From CAZBGQ01 sp964491515 (GTDB taxonomy: Bacteria; Patescibacteriota; Gracilibacteria; UBA1369; UBA12473), in assembly GCA_964491515.1 (NCBI GenBank), contig CAZBGQ010000001.1:62001-126000 (forward strand): a stretch of 64,000 nucleotides of DNA, in the 5' to 3' direction. This document shows positions 8,841 to 18,345 of this stretch, piece after piece. Below the pieces are notes generated by a model that was not told the DNA's origin, searched no databases, and saw only the letters and a list, made by a program, of their open reading frames with translations. How positions within the stretch are numbered: position 1 is the first letter of the stretch; every line of letters begins with the position of its first letter. The translations under genes were made by a program, and so were the position numbers.

Positions 8841-9341
8841 CTACTTCAACTTCTTAATCTTATAAGAAACTTTTCCAGCCGGAACCCTCACCTCTACTTG
8901 ATCACCTTGTTTATGATCAAGCAATGCCGCACCAATAGGTGATTCATTTGAAATACGATGATTGAGCGGATCTGCCTCTGTTGAACCCACAATAGTAAAC
9001 TCTTCATCTTCCCCCTCACGAGGTTTAGTTCGCTTAATAACAACGGTACTTCCCAGTTCAATCACTTTACCGTGCTTACTGGTAGAAATAACTTCTGCAT
9101 TCTTAATCATCTCCTCCAATTCAAGAATACGACCTTCAACAAAGGCCTGCTCATTTTTTGCTTCTTCATACTCAGAATTCTCTGAAAGATCTCCATAACT
9201 AATCGCCTCCTCCAAACGCTTAGCCACTTCTTTTCGTTTAACCGTCTTCAACAATTCAAGCTCATCCTGAAGCTTTTTAAGACCTTCTTTCGTTACAAAA
9301 GTAGCTTTTTCATCAGACGATTTATTCGAGACAGGAGACAT
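8841..9341 (-). CDS. greA: Transcript cleavage factor GreA
   Basis: Binds in the RNA polymerase secondary channel and stimulates cleavage of backtracked transcripts. The 166 residues include the N-terminal coiled coil (LKKLQDELELLKTVKRKEV, then RLEEAISYGDLSENSEYEEA) with the acidic tip Asp-Leu-Ser-Glu, and the C-terminal FKBP-like domain ending in SPIGAALLDHKQGD and VSYKIKKL. An extra ~10-residue N-terminus (MSPVSNKSSD) precedes the usual start. It lies 34 bases after rpoD on the same strand, probably as the last gene of the dnaG-rpoD operon. Confidence 0.95.
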   Translation of the reverse strand: MSPVSNKSSDEKATFVTKEGLKKLQDELELLKTVKRKEVAKRLEEAISYGDLSENSEYEEAKNEQAFVEGRILELEEMIKNAEVISTSKHGKVIELGSTVVIKRTKPREGEDEEFTIVGSTEADPLNHRISNESPIGAALLDHKQGDQVEVRVPAGKVSYKIKKLK

Positions 9342-9375
9342 AATAATTAGTTGTTATGATTAGTAATAATTAAAA

Positions 9376-10527
9376 CTAAGGGCGAATCCTTACAGAGGTA
9401 GGATGCTCTTTTAATTTCTGAAGTACTTTGGCCTCAATCTGACGAATACGTTCACGAGTGACACCAAATTCCTGACCCACTTCTTCCAATGTATGACCAA
9501 TTCCATCCTTTAATCCAAATCGCATTTCGATGATCTTGCGCTCACGCGGAGACAAATACTGCAACATCTCTCGAATATTTTCACGAATGATATTACGATT
9601 AGTCAGATCAGACGGAGACAACGATTCATTGTCCTCAATAAAATCTCCCAACTTACTGTCCTCCTCCGCTCCAACCGGAGCTTCAAGGGAGACAATATCC
9701 TGCGAGATTTTCATGATATGACGAACCTTCTTAATATCCATGTCCATTTCTGCCGACAATTCTTCAATCAATGGCTCACGACCCAATTCCTGCACCAAAC
9801 GACGCTGTGTGTGAGTTAGTTTGTTGATGGTCTCCACCATGTGAACCGGAATACGAATCGTACGTGCCTGATCTGCAATCGCACGAGTGATCGCCTGTCG
9901 AATCCACCATGTCGCATAAGTAGAAAACTTAAACCCACGATCTGGATCAAATTTCTCAACCGCACGGAACAAACCAATGTTTCCCTCCTGAATCAGATCC
10001 AAAAAGGACAACCCACGACCAATATATTTTTTAGCAATACTCACAACCAAACGAAGATTGGCTTCTGCCAGCTGCTTCTTGGCAGACTGATCACCTTTCC
10101 CAATTCGTCGAGCCAAATCAGCTTCCTCTTTTGCATTCAAGAGATCAACTTTTCCAATTTCACACAAATACATACGAATAGAATCATTCGCAATGTCACT
10201 CAAATTCACTTCTTTTCGAGCCTTTTTCTCTGCAGCTTCACGAGTCTTACCAGCAGTTTCCTCTTTTTCTTCCTCCCCCTTAACTTTTTGATTCCAAATC
10301 AACTCATTCTTAACATCAATTACGTCAATCCCTAAATCAAGGAAAATCGTATAAATTTCATCCAGCAACAAAACATCCGTCTCCACATCCGGCATAGCCT
10401 TCATCAATTCCTGCTCAGTTACAAAACCACGCTCACGACCCTTTCGAATGATTTTACGAATTTCAACCGGATAATCTTTAATCTTATCGTCACTATGGTG
10501 TGAAATGAATTTTCGAGTTCGAGCCAT
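9376..10527 (-). CDS. rpoD: Primary sigma factor RpoD
   Basis: Housekeeping sigma-70 factor of 383 residues. A short region 1 and a charged linker (about residues 85-110) are followed by region 1.2/2 (LRLVVSIAKKYIGRG; DLIQEGNIGLFRAVEKF; FSTYATWWIRQAITRAIAD), region 3 and region 4 with the -35-recognising helix LEEVGQEFGVTRERIRQIE near the C-terminus. The intact 2.4 and 4.2 segments fit the TTGnnn/TAnnnT promoters seen in this window. It starts 3 bases after the dnaG stop; dnaG-rpoD is the conserved core of the bacterial macromolecular-synthesis operon. Confidence 0.97.
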   Translation of the reverse strand: MARTRKFISHHSDDKIKDYPVEIRKIIRKGRERGFVTEQELMKAMPDVETDVLLLDEIYTIFLDLGIDVIDVKNELIWNQKVKGEEEKEETAGKTREAAEKKARKEVNLSDIANDSIRMYLCEIGKVDLLNAKEEADLARRIGKGDQSAKKQLAEANLRLVVSIAKKYIGRGLSFLDLIQEGNIGLFRAVEKFDPDRGFKFSTYATWWIRQAITRAIADQARTIRIPVHMVETINKLTHTQRRLVQELGREPLIEELSAEMDMDIKKVRHIMKISQDIVSLEAPVGAEEDSKLGDFIEDNESLSPSDLTNRNIIRENIREMLQYLSPRERKIIEMRFGLKDGIGHTLEEVGQEFGVTRERIRQIEAKVLQKLKEHPTSVRIRP

Positions 10528-10530
10528 AAA

Positions 10531-12303
10531 CTAGGTTTGAAACAAAGTGGAATACTCCTGAAACAGCTTACGCTCTAGATCGACATCCTGAGCTTCTTGA
10601 GCCTGACGAATCTGATGCATGAGACCAGCCTTTTGACGGTCCTGATCGCCCTTAATGAGCTGAGCCGTCACCTTAATCATTTCATCATGGATCATCTCAT
10701 CTGAAAGATCTGTATTTCGAGACTCAGCCATCATCATTAAAACATTCAAACGCTTCTTAACCTCCTCTTCAAATGTCTCTATGAGAGCCTGAACCTGAAT
10801 GCAAGCTTCGCTATTATACTGAGAACAAGCTGCTCTGTAAACAGATTTTAAAGGCTCCGAGAAAATATCTTCAGGAATACTAAAGATATCTTCCGTGATT
10901 TGTCCACTAAAACGAAATAGCAAACCAATAAAATAGTCCTGATCTAAGGACAAAGAAGGAGTAACCACCTCCATTTTTTTAGCAACCGAGGTTGAACGGA
11001 ATCTACTTTTTTTAAGTGCATTGAAATGGTCATAAATAAACAATGGATCTGTCCTAAGCACAAATCCAAGCTGCTTAATATAATGATCACGCTCCAATGA
11101 ATTGGCTTTTTGAAGTAGTGGCAAAAAATACTCAACCGCCTGCTTTTTCCCCTCAATGGAACTAATGTCAAAACGAGACTCCACTTGCCCCAAATAATAA
11201 TCAAGGTAAAAAGGTGCCTTCTCAACCGCCTCCCTCCATAATTCAGGGTTCTCTTTAACACAATCTGCCGGATCCTTCCCATTAGGAACACGAATCACTT
11301 TCATAGTTATTCCCAAACTCTGCCCCAACTCTATAGCTCGACGCAACGCCTCCTCCCCTGCCTCATCCGTATCAAAAGCCAGTGCAACATTAGAAGTAAA
11401 CCGCTTAATAAGCTTAAGCTGAGCATCTGTAAACGCAGTACCAGAGCTAGCCACCACATTCGGAACACCCGCTTGATGCGATGCCATAACATCCATATAC
11501 CCTTCAACCACAATGGCTAAGTCCGCCTCTCGAATCGCTTTTTTTGCTCGATAAAATCCATACAAAATATCACCTTTGTGATAAATCGGAGACTCAGGTG
11601 AATTCATGTACTTAGGCTGATCTTCTTTCTTAAGAGCACGTCCCCCAAATCCCACAATTTTCCCCCGTTGATCCCAGATAGGAAACATCAAACGACACCG
11701 AAATTTATCATACGTTTTATCTCCTGTTGTGCTCTTACTAACAAGCAAACCCAGCTCCAATAAATCCGACTGTGAACACTTTTTTTGTACAAGATGAGCC
11801 GACGTATCCGAAAAAGAATCCGGAGCCAAACCCAACCCAAATACATCCACCGTTTCTGCCGTCATTCCACGATCCTCTAAATATTGAAGAACCTTCTTTC
11901 CTTCCTTAGTTGATCGCAGTTGGTCCTGATAAAACTTAGCGGCCTCTTCATTTATATGAACCAATTCTTCTTTGTGATCCTTAGAAATCCTCGGGAGTGA
12001 ATCACTCTGTTTATACTGAGCCATATCCAATCCCGCCTTCTCTGCAAGAAAATCAATCGCTCCCCGAAAATCCACACCTTCCATCTCTTGAATAAAAGAA
12101 AACATATCACCGCCTTTACTACAGCCAAAACAGTACGCCAACTGACGTTCCGGACTCACCACAAAACTTGGCGTCTTCTCAGAATGCCACGGACACAGAC
12201 CTTTCAAACTACGACCAGCTGTTTTTAGCTCCACATAAGGCCGCACCACATCTTCAATAGAGAGGCGTCCTTTGATGTCGACAACGGGATCTGCATTTAA
12301 CAT
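10531..12303 (-). CDS. dnaG: DNA primase DnaG
   Basis: Makes RNA primers for lagging-strand synthesis. At 590 residues it is full length. The N-terminal CHC2 zinc ribbon shows CPWH and CFGC separated by 17 residues (from about residue 37), and the TOPRIM domain shows VVEGYMDVMASHQ and AFDTDEAGEEALRR. The C-terminal helicase-binding part is weakly conserved, as usual. The start is supported by a promoter whose -10 lies exactly 6 bases before the ATG. It is first in dnaG-rpoD-greA. Confidence 0.97.
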   Translation of the reverse strand: MLNADPVVDIKGRLSIEDVVRPYVELKTAGRSLKGLCPWHSEKTPSFVVSPERQLAYCFGCSKGGDMFSFIQEMEGVDFRGAIDFLAEKAGLDMAQYKQSDSLPRISKDHKEELVHINEEAAKFYQDQLRSTKEGKKVLQYLEDRGMTAETVDVFGLGLAPDSFSDTSAHLVQKKCSQSDLLELGLLVSKSTTGDKTYDKFRCRLMFPIWDQRGKIVGFGGRALKKEDQPKYMNSPESPIYHKGDILYGFYRAKKAIREADLAIVVEGYMDVMASHQAGVPNVVASSGTAFTDAQLKLIKRFTSNVALAFDTDEAGEEALRRAIELGQSLGITMKVIRVPNGKDPADCVKENPELWREAVEKAPFYLDYYLGQVESRFDISSIEGKKQAVEYFLPLLQKANSLERDHYIKQLGFVLRTDPLFIYDHFNALKKSRFRSTSVAKKMEVVTPSLSLDQDYFIGLLFRFSGQITEDIFSIPEDIFSEPLKSVYRAACSQYNSEACIQVQALIETFEEEVKKRLNVLMMMAESRNTDLSDEMIHDEMIKVTAQLIKGDQDRQKAGLMHQIRQAQEAQDVDLERKLFQEYSTLFQT

Positions 12304-12309
12304 GACGCT

Positions 12310-12338
12310 ATCTTAGCGCCCTCATTGGTGAACGTCAA
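12310..12338 (-). promoter_or_regulatory. Promoter of dnaG-rpoD-greA, leaderless spacing
   Basis: -35 TTGACG (12333-12338), 17-base spacer, -10 TAAGAT (12310-12315), then 6 bases (AGCGTC) and the dnaG ATG at 12303. This is the best complete example of the leaderless promoter arrangement in the window. The -35 overlaps the 3' end of the upstream gene. Confidence 0.65.
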
Positions 12339-13411
12339 AACAACCGCTTCTTTCCGCGCAAAACCACCATCGTTCCCAGCACTCCCATCAAAGCCACCAT
12401 CACCACAATCGCAATCAATTTCTGACTGGAACCCAAAAACAACGCCATCCCACCAAATAAGGCACACACCACATAAATCAACACAATAGCCTGACGCTCC
12501 GTAAAACCAGCTTTAAGCAACCTATGGTGAAAATGAGAACTATCGCCCTTAAACGGCGACTTACGTTGCCATATACGCCTCCCAATAACCCAAGCCGCAT
12601 CCAAAAAGGGAAATCCCATGATTAAAAAAGCGGTCGCAATCTTCCCTCCGGAGAAGATAGCTAACATCGCCAACATAAAACCAAGAAACATACTGCCTGT
12701 GTCCCCCATCAAAATCTTTGGAGGATGAAAATCAAACCACCAAAAAGCAAACGCACCTCCTGCAATAATCACCGCCAACATCGCCACATCTGTCTGATCA
12801 ATATAATGAAAATCCGGCCGAATACTAAGAATGAACATAACCACCGCTCCAATCGCACCAATCCCACTCACCAATCCAGGAAGACCATCCAACCAATTAA
12901 GCGTGTTAATCATCGCCACAATCCAAACAATCGTAAGTAAATCTGCCCACACCGTGAAATGATACACCGTCTCACTAATCGTAAATGGAATTTCCCACCC
13001 ATCCAGATAAATAAGCCCACCCAACGGATTCGTAACTGAGATAATCCCAACCCCAGCAATAATCACTGTGAGCGCCGCAAGAACCTGAACAAAAAGACGA
13101 AACAACGGGCTAAGACCTCTCCGATCATCCAAAAAACTCACCAACGTCAATAATGTAATCGCCAACGTAACGCCAATCAAATGTTTATCAAAATCCATGA
13201 AAATCACTGCACAAATAAAGAAAACCACATACAAAATAAGACCACCACTATAAGGAATTGGACGGCGTTTAAGGCCATACTTCTGAGGTTTATCCATTAG
13301 TCCCCACTTAGGAAAGAAAAAAAGCGACAGCGCAGTTAAAGTAAAAGTAAGCGCAAACGCAACAAACCCCGGAACAATATATGGCTGAAGAGCTAAAAAA
13401 TAAGCATTCAT
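12335..13411 (-). CDS. Polyprenyl-phosphate GlcNAc-1-phosphate transferase, WecA/MraY superfamily
   Basis: Integral membrane enzyme (about 358 residues, ~10-11 helices) that transfers a sugar-1-phosphate from a UDP-sugar to undecaprenyl phosphate to start cell-envelope polymer synthesis. Superfamily motifs are clear: LMDKPQKYGLKRRPIPYSGG, SFLDDRRGLSP (Asp-Asp), NTLNWLDGLPGL, MGDTGSMFLGF and the basic HFHHRLL loop. HFHHRL and the NWLDGLPGL form point to the WecA/TagO branch rather than MraY. A TTG at 13429 would add six residues, but the ATG at 13411 follows an extended -10 box and is preferred. Confidence 0.88.
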   Translation of the reverse strand: MNAYFLALQPYIVPGFVAFALTFTLTALSLFFFPKWGLMDKPQKYGLKRRPIPYSGGLILYVVFFICAVIFMDFDKHLIGVTLAITLLTLVSFLDDRRGLSPLFRLFVQVLAALTVIIAGVGIISVTNPLGGLIYLDGWEIPFTISETVYHFTVWADLLTIVWIVAMINTLNWLDGLPGLVSGIGAIGAVVMFILSIRPDFHYIDQTDVAMLAVIIAGGAFAFWWFDFHPPKILMGDTGSMFLGFMLAMLAIFSGGKIATAFLIMGFPFLDAAWVIGRRIWQRKSPFKGDSSHFHHRLLKAGFTERQAIVLIYVVCALFGGMALFLGSSQKLIAIVVMVALMGVLGTMVVLRGKKRLF

Positions 13412-13419
13412 AGACCATG

Positions 13420-13428
13420 AGTCTATCA
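13420..13428 (-). promoter_or_regulatory. Extended -10 of the WecA-like gene
   Basis: TGA followed by TAGACT (13420-13425), 8 bases before the ATG at 13411. The -10 is one arm of the 15-bp inverted repeat TAGAC-TCATG-GTCTA (13411-13425). The T-run of the upstream gene's terminator abuts it. Confidence 0.4.
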
Positions 13429-13464
13429 AAAAAAAGAGGCTGCCTCTAGGTAAGAGACAACCTC
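13428..13464 (-). terminator. Intrinsic terminator after the CARDB/SLH gene
   Basis: On the minus strand a 12-bp stem with two G-U pairs (GAGGTTGTCTCT / AGAGGCAGCCTC) and a 5-base loop is followed by eight Ts. It begins 29 bases after the SLH gene stop. Confidence 0.85.
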
Positions 13465-13492
13465 CTTATCAACAGAACAAAAAAATCACTTT

Positions 13493-16030
13493 TTATCGAT
13501 TGACCAAATATTGATAAATGGCCACCGCAACCTCATTACGAGTCAACAACGCACCTGGGCGAAGCATATTCCCACGATTTGGGAAAAGATTATATTGAGA
13601 CGCAATACCAGCATACGATGAATACCAAGTCCCTGAGGCCACATCACTAAAATTATGATCAAGATTAATAGGAAGATCAAAAGTAAGCGTCATCATCTTA
13701 AGGAATTCAGCTGTATTCACTTGAGCACCAGGGTGAAAACCTCCGTCAGAATATCCTTCAATGATACCCAACTGAGCCGCACGAACCACAAAGCGCACAT
13801 ACCATTGACCATCTAAGACGTCATTAAAACGTCCATTATTGGTAAAGTTTCCAAGCTCCCCATACTGAGCCAACAGTAAAAATTTAGCAGCCTCTGCACG
13901 ATTCACTGCACGATTTCCACCAAAAGTTCCATCAGGATATCCTCCAATGATAGCGTTGTTATACAACGTAGCCGCCGCAAGCCCTTCTTGAGACGTCATA
14001 GACGTATCAGCAAACGGATTAGGAGAATCAACCGTAGCCACAAGAACATCACCCTCAAATCCAGCAGGAGGTGTTGGGATGGTCGTCGTTGGCTCTGTTT
14101 CAATCACTTCTGTTGCCACTGGCGCCTCTACCACCGCAGCTTCCTGAGGGGAATATATATTAGTCTGAAAACAATTATTCGATTCTCGTGATTCTTCCAC
14201 CACATTCACCGTATCAATACACGCACGAACCATATGATAACCACCAGAACTAAGAGACGATGAACTATCACTCAAAGGAGAAAACACTGAAGTTCCCCAT
14301 GCATCCATGAAATTTTGATTTGAAAGCGTTGACCAGTTATACCCATAAATCAGATTTCCATCCACATAAACATCAAATTTATAAAGCTTTCCAGATTCCA
14401 TTCTCACCGCTTCTCCAGAAAGGTTTTGAACCTTAATACGAATAGCGGAACCATGCTTAGAAATATTTGTCACCGCCAAATCTGGTTGAGCTACTACAGG
14501 AACCTCAACATTGTTACGTAAAACAACAGACATACAATTATTCTCTTCATTACTCTCCTCAATCACATCGGTTGTGTCCACACATACCCTCACTGAATTG
14601 TTATGATTATTTGGCAAATAACTAATTCCAAAAGAAAATGGAGTCAAAACCGTGGCATTCCCCTTTTCAAGTAAATCGGGGTTAAGACGTCTCAATTGAT
14701 AAGTACGTCGAAGCGTGCCATTGGTATAAATTTTAAGATTCGCATGAGCAGCCTCCGAACCAGACACATCAGCGTCACCTTGATTCCCCACTTTTATAGA
14801 AAGCTTGCCTCCATCATTAACAATCCCATGGACGGTTAAATCCGGCTGAGTAGGATCAGGAACCTCAACATTGTTACGTAACGTCACCGTATTACAATTA
14901 TTGGTTTCATTACTTTCAGCAATCAACTCTGTCGGATCCACACACACTCGGATAGTATGATTCTCATTATTAGCAAGATACGCTATTCCAAACATAAACG
15001 GCGTCACAACCGTCGCATTCCCTGCTTCCAAGAATTCATCATTCAGCTGACTCAATAAATAATTACGACGAAGCGCATTATCTACATAAACATACAAACG
15101 AGATGTACTAAGCTCATTAAGTGCAATATCACGTTCACCTTGATTTCCCACTTTTATAGAAAGCGCGCCTCCATCATTAACAATCCCATGGACGGTTAAA
15201 TCCGGTTGAGTAGGCACAGGCACTTCGACATTATTACGAAGCGTTACTGTTTTACAATTATTTGTAGTATCCGAATCTTCAACCACATGAGTAGGATCCA
15301 CACACACTGCAATCACATGATCCTCATTATTAGACAAATACTCAGTTCCAAACCCAAAAGGCGTGATAATCGGAGGTTGATTCATTAACAAAACATCGGA
15401 ATTAAGCTGATTCAACTGATATGCACGCCGTAAAACACCATCAACAATGATATCTAAACGAGCTCCAATCGCTTCATCCGCAGTCACATCACGATCACCA
15501 ATATTTCCTACTTGAATAGAAAGAATTCCTCCAATATTGCGAACAAAATGAAGACCTAAATCAGGTTGAGGAGTGTACTCCTGCCCTCCCAAAAAAGATT
15601 TCGTTAAACAATTATTAGTGGGATCCGAGTCGCTTACTTGATTAGTAGCATCCACACAAACACGAACCTCATTCACCTGTTCTGTAGGAAGGTACGTCGT
15701 ACCAAATCCAAAAGGCGTCAAAACCGTCGCATTCCCTGCTTCCTGCAGATCATCATTCAACTGACTCAACAGATAATTAAGGCGAAGCACGTCATTTACA
15801 TATATATGTAGACGAGCCCCTTCTTCTTCAGAAGGAAGCACATCACGGGTACCTTCATTTCCTACCTTAATGGAAAGCATTCCATCCACATTAATAATAC
15901 TGTCCACCGTTAAATCCGGCTGAGCACTAATGGCAAAAGCAGAACCTACCGGCATCAATAAAACCGCACTAGCCAAAAGAAACGAACTCCCCCAAGCAAA
16001 AACTCGTTGAAGTGAAAGTGACTTACGCAT
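13493..16030 (-). CDS. Secreted surface protein: five CARDB-like repeats and three SLH domains
   Basis: An 845-residue exported protein. It has an N-terminal signal peptide (basic MRKSLSLQR, hydrophobic core, AFA cleavage site near residue 33) and five ~120-residue repeats of the CARDB type starting with QPDLTV and containing LSIKVGN and VCVD.T..V.E...TNNC. A linker follows, then three SLH repeats (IGGYPDGTF; IEGYSDGGF; LLTRNEVAVAIYQYL). SLH domains normally attach proteins to cell-wall secondary polymer; CARDB repeats are adhesion-like beta-sandwiches. The final ~190 residues closely match those of the SLH protein at 53668-55467. A strong terminator follows. Confidence 0.85.
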   Translation of the reverse strand: MRKSLSLQRVFAWGSSFLLASAVLLMPVGSAFAISAQPDLTVDSIINVDGMLSIKVGNEGTRDVLPSEEEGARLHIYVNDVLRLNYLLSQLNDDLQEAGNATVLTPFGFGTTYLPTEQVNEVRVCVDATNQVSDSDPTNNCLTKSFLGGQEYTPQPDLGLHFVRNIGGILSIQVGNIGDRDVTADEAIGARLDIIVDGVLRRAYQLNQLNSDVLLMNQPPIITPFGFGTEYLSNNEDHVIAVCVDPTHVVEDSDTTNNCKTVTLRNNVEVPVPTQPDLTVHGIVNDGGALSIKVGNQGERDIALNELSTSRLYVYVDNALRRNYLLSQLNDEFLEAGNATVVTPFMFGIAYLANNENHTIRVCVDPTELIAESNETNNCNTVTLRNNVEVPDPTQPDLTVHGIVNDGGKLSIKVGNQGDADVSGSEAAHANLKIYTNGTLRRTYQLRRLNPDLLEKGNATVLTPFSFGISYLPNNHNNSVRVCVDTTDVIEESNEENNCMSVVLRNNVEVPVVAQPDLAVTNISKHGSAIRIKVQNLSGEAVRMESGKLYKFDVYVDGNLIYGYNWSTLSNQNFMDAWGTSVFSPLSDSSSSLSSGGYHMVRACIDTVNVVEESRESNNCFQTNIYSPQEAAVVEAPVATEVIETEPTTTIPTPPAGFEGDVLVATVDSPNPFADTSMTSQEGLAAATLYNNAIIGGYPDGTFGGNRAVNRAEAAKFLLLAQYGELGNFTNNGRFNDVLDGQWYVRFVVRAAQLGIIEGYSDGGFHPGAQVNTAEFLKMMTLTFDLPINLDHNFSDVASGTWYSSYAGIASQYNLFPNRGNMLRPGALLTRNEVAVAIYQYLVNR
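14475..15935. repeat. Tandem ~360-bp repeats encoding CARDB-like domains
   Basis: The QPDLTV start recurs at about 14480, 14845, 15205, 15565 and 15920, a period near 360 bp. The copies starting near 14845 and 15205 share long nearly identical stretches (NDGG.LSIKVGNQG, LRNNVEVP), suggesting recent duplication; the outer copies are more diverged. Confidence 0.8.
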
Positions 16031-16099
16031 GATAAAAGTGATTAAAAAGATATTTATAAGTTAGCACTGAATAACCAAAACGCACCAATACAAAAAATC

Positions 16100-17002
16100 T
16101 TACAAAAAATTCTTCACTACTCTCAAAAATCGCCCCTCCTCCTTCAACAAACTAACTAATTTCCCCTTATATAAGCCCACAATAGGTAATGATAAATCCG
16201 ACACACCAAACCCAGGCGGACAAAAAATAGACTGGCCAGACTGTAACTTTTCCACCTGTTCATCCACTAAAACAATAGTAGGCCAGCCAGCCACCACCGT
16301 CTCAAGCGGAATCATGTGTGATGAATAATCAGGCTGTGCTTCCTCAGACAACGGAAGGGCCTGATTAAGTGTAAAAGAACCCACACGAAGACGTTGCAAC
16401 GCGGTCATCAACCCTCCCGTACCAAGTTTTTGACCTAAGTCATGCGCGATCGATCGGATATAGGTTCCAGAACCACAATGAATTTCTAACGCCACAAAAG
16501 GAGACTGAAAACCACGAACTTTAATAGAATGAACCATGACTTTTCGAGATTTAAGCTGAACATCCTCTCCTTTCCGAGCACGATCATAGGCCCTTCGCCC
16601 ATCAACCTTAATCGCCGAATAAGCAGGAGGAACTTGGTCAATCTCTCCTACAAACGATAACAACCCGGACTCCAACGCCTCACGAGAAATCTCCGGATCT
16701 GACTGAACCACTGTAATTGAGCCTTCCTTATCATACGTATCACTAGTTTTACCCAATTCAATTTGCGCTTCATAAACTTTGTCTGCTCCCATTAAATATT
16801 CAATCAACTTAGTGGCATCCCCCACCGCCACCACCAGAACACCAGTGGCCAACGGATCCAGCGTCCCCAAATGCCCCACACGAAGCTTTTTAGCGCCCGA
16901 TGCAGGCTTACCCATATGAGAAATCACCGCCCGTCTCACACGAGCCACCACATCAAACGACGTGATGCCTTCCGGCTTATCAATGACTAAAAAACCATTC
17001 AT
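16100..17002 (-). CDS. truB: tRNA pseudouridine-55 synthase TruB
   Basis: Converts U55 of the tRNA T-loop to pseudouridine. The 300-residue protein shows the start GFLVIDKPEGITSFDVV, the catalytic-Asp motif GHLGTLDPLATGVL (about residues 43-56), YEAQIELGKTSDTYDKEG, QVPPAYSAIKVDGRRAYDRAR and the CGSGTYIRSIAHDLG motif. Its start overlaps the stop of the MurE-like gene by one base (TAATG), so the two are translationally coupled. Linkage of truB to riboflavin kinase is widespread in bacteria. Confidence 0.95.
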   Translation of the reverse strand: MNGFLVIDKPEGITSFDVVARVRRAVISHMGKPASGAKKLRVGHLGTLDPLATGVLVVAVGDATKLIEYLMGADKVYEAQIELGKTSDTYDKEGSITVVQSDPEISREALESGLLSFVGEIDQVPPAYSAIKVDGRRAYDRARKGEDVQLKSRKVMVHSIKVRGFQSPFVALEIHCGSGTYIRSIAHDLGQKLGTGGLMTALQRLRVGSFTLNQALPLSEEAQPDYSSHMIPLETVVAGWPTIVLVDEQVEKLQSGQSIFCPPGFGVSDLSLPIVGLYKGKLVSLLKEEGRFLRVVKNFL

Positions 17003-18345
17003 TACGAAGCAAGATAAGGATTACCAGAACGAGCCTCCCCTGAGCCAATTTCAACTTCAACTTCGCGCGATAAATAGTCACGAACAATTTGACGATCATC
17101 GGAAGGAATTTTTTCATTTCCGACCACTTGAAACTCTTCACAACCCTTACCAGCCACAATCACCGTGTCTCCTTCTTTCGCTAAAGACAACGCAATACGA
17201 ATAGCTTGTCGGCGATTAGGAATTTTCCAAAAACGTTCACCTTCGGCTCGAGTAACCCCCTTCGACACATCCTCAATAATTTGAAGAGGATCCTCTGTAT
17301 AAGGATCATCATTCGTGAGCACCATCCAGTTCGAATATTTATCCACTATTCTACCCATTTCCGGTCGCTTAGTACGATCTCGATCCCCCGTAGCTCCAAA
17401 CACCACCATAAGACGACCAGGAGTAAGATCTCTAAACATACTCAATAGTTTCTCCAACGAATCCGGCGCATGCGCGTAATCTACAATCGCGGTGTATTTT
17501 TGACCTTCATCAATACGTTCAATCCTACCTGGAACAGATCCAGCACCTTCCAATGCTTTTTTAATGATTTTCAAATTAATCTGAAGTGCAACCGCCACCG
17601 TAGCCGCAGCCAACGCATTCTCCACATTGAATCGGCCAGGAAGAGGAATATCAATGTCCGCCTGATCATTAGGCACCTTATAAATGAAATACGTCCCATC
17701 CGAACGATAAATAGGAGATACAGCCTGGAACGATCCCTTCCCGAAGCCATACATATACGTTCTATCAGTCACAAACTGTTCAAAATAACCAACCTCCGGA
17801 TCATCTGCATTCAAAATCGCCATCTTAGGAACATTAGGCTTACGCTTAGAATAATTAAGCGACGCAAACAACTTTCCCTTTGAGCGAATATACTCCTTCT
17901 TAGATCCATGATAATCCAAATGATCATGAGAAATATTAGTGAACACCGCAATGTCCATATTTACCCCCCACAAACGCGATTGATCCATGGCATGAGATGT
18001 AACCTCAACCACTGCATGCGTACATCCACGATTCACCATTTGGCGCAGCATTTTCTGCGTCACAAAAGGATTGAGCGTCGTCATTTTATATAAATTAGGA
18101 ATCACCTGATCCACAATTCTAAAATCCGCAGTCGTTATCATTCCCACCTTATGCCCCGCCTCTCTCAAAATATCCGTAACCAAATGAGACGTTGTGGTTT
18201 TTCCATTCGTACCTGTTATCCCAATCACCGTCATCTGATCTGATGGAAATCGGTACCAAAAAGCTGCCGCCATCGCTCTCATTTTATGATAAAGCAAACG
18301 AAGCGGATTATGATTGGACATTTTACTTTTAACAGAGTGAAGCAT
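17002..18345 (-). CDS. murE: MurE-like UDP-MurNAc-tripeptide ligase lacking the N-terminal domain
   Basis: Mur ligase of 447 residues; in the family it adds the third amino acid to UDP-MurNAc-dipeptide using ATP. It shows the P-loop GITGTNGKTTT at residues 42-52, VVEVTSHAMDQSRLW, FTNISHDHLDYHGS, NADDPE and the C-terminal GDRDRTKRPEMG. The P-loop lies only about 42 residues from the start, against ~110 in typical MurE, so the UDP-MurNAc-binding domain is absent. The substrate loop reads NDDPYTED instead of DNPR (diaminopimelate type), so the residue added cannot be read from sequence. It is coupled by one-base TAATG overlaps to ribK and truB. Confidence 0.85.
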   Translation of the reverse strand: MLHSVKSKMSNHNPLRLLYHKMRAMAAAFWYRFPSDQMTVIGITGTNGKTTTSHLVTDILREAGHKVGMITTADFRIVDQVIPNLYKMTTLNPFVTQKMLRQMVNRGCTHAVVEVTSHAMDQSRLWGVNMDIAVFTNISHDHLDYHGSKKEYIRSKGKLFASLNYSKRKPNVPKMAILNADDPEVGYFEQFVTDRTYMYGFGKGSFQAVSPIYRSDGTYFIYKVPNDQADIDIPLPGRFNVENALAAATVAVALQINLKIIKKALEGAGSVPGRIERIDEGQKYTAIVDYAHAPDSLEKLLSMFRDLTPGRLMVVFGATGDRDRTKRPEMGRIVDKYSNWMVLTNDDPYTEDPLQIIEDVSKGVTRAEGERFWKIPNRRQAIRIALSLAKEGDTVIVAGKGCEEFQVVGNEKIPSDDRQIVRDYLSREVEVEIGSGEARSGNPYLAS

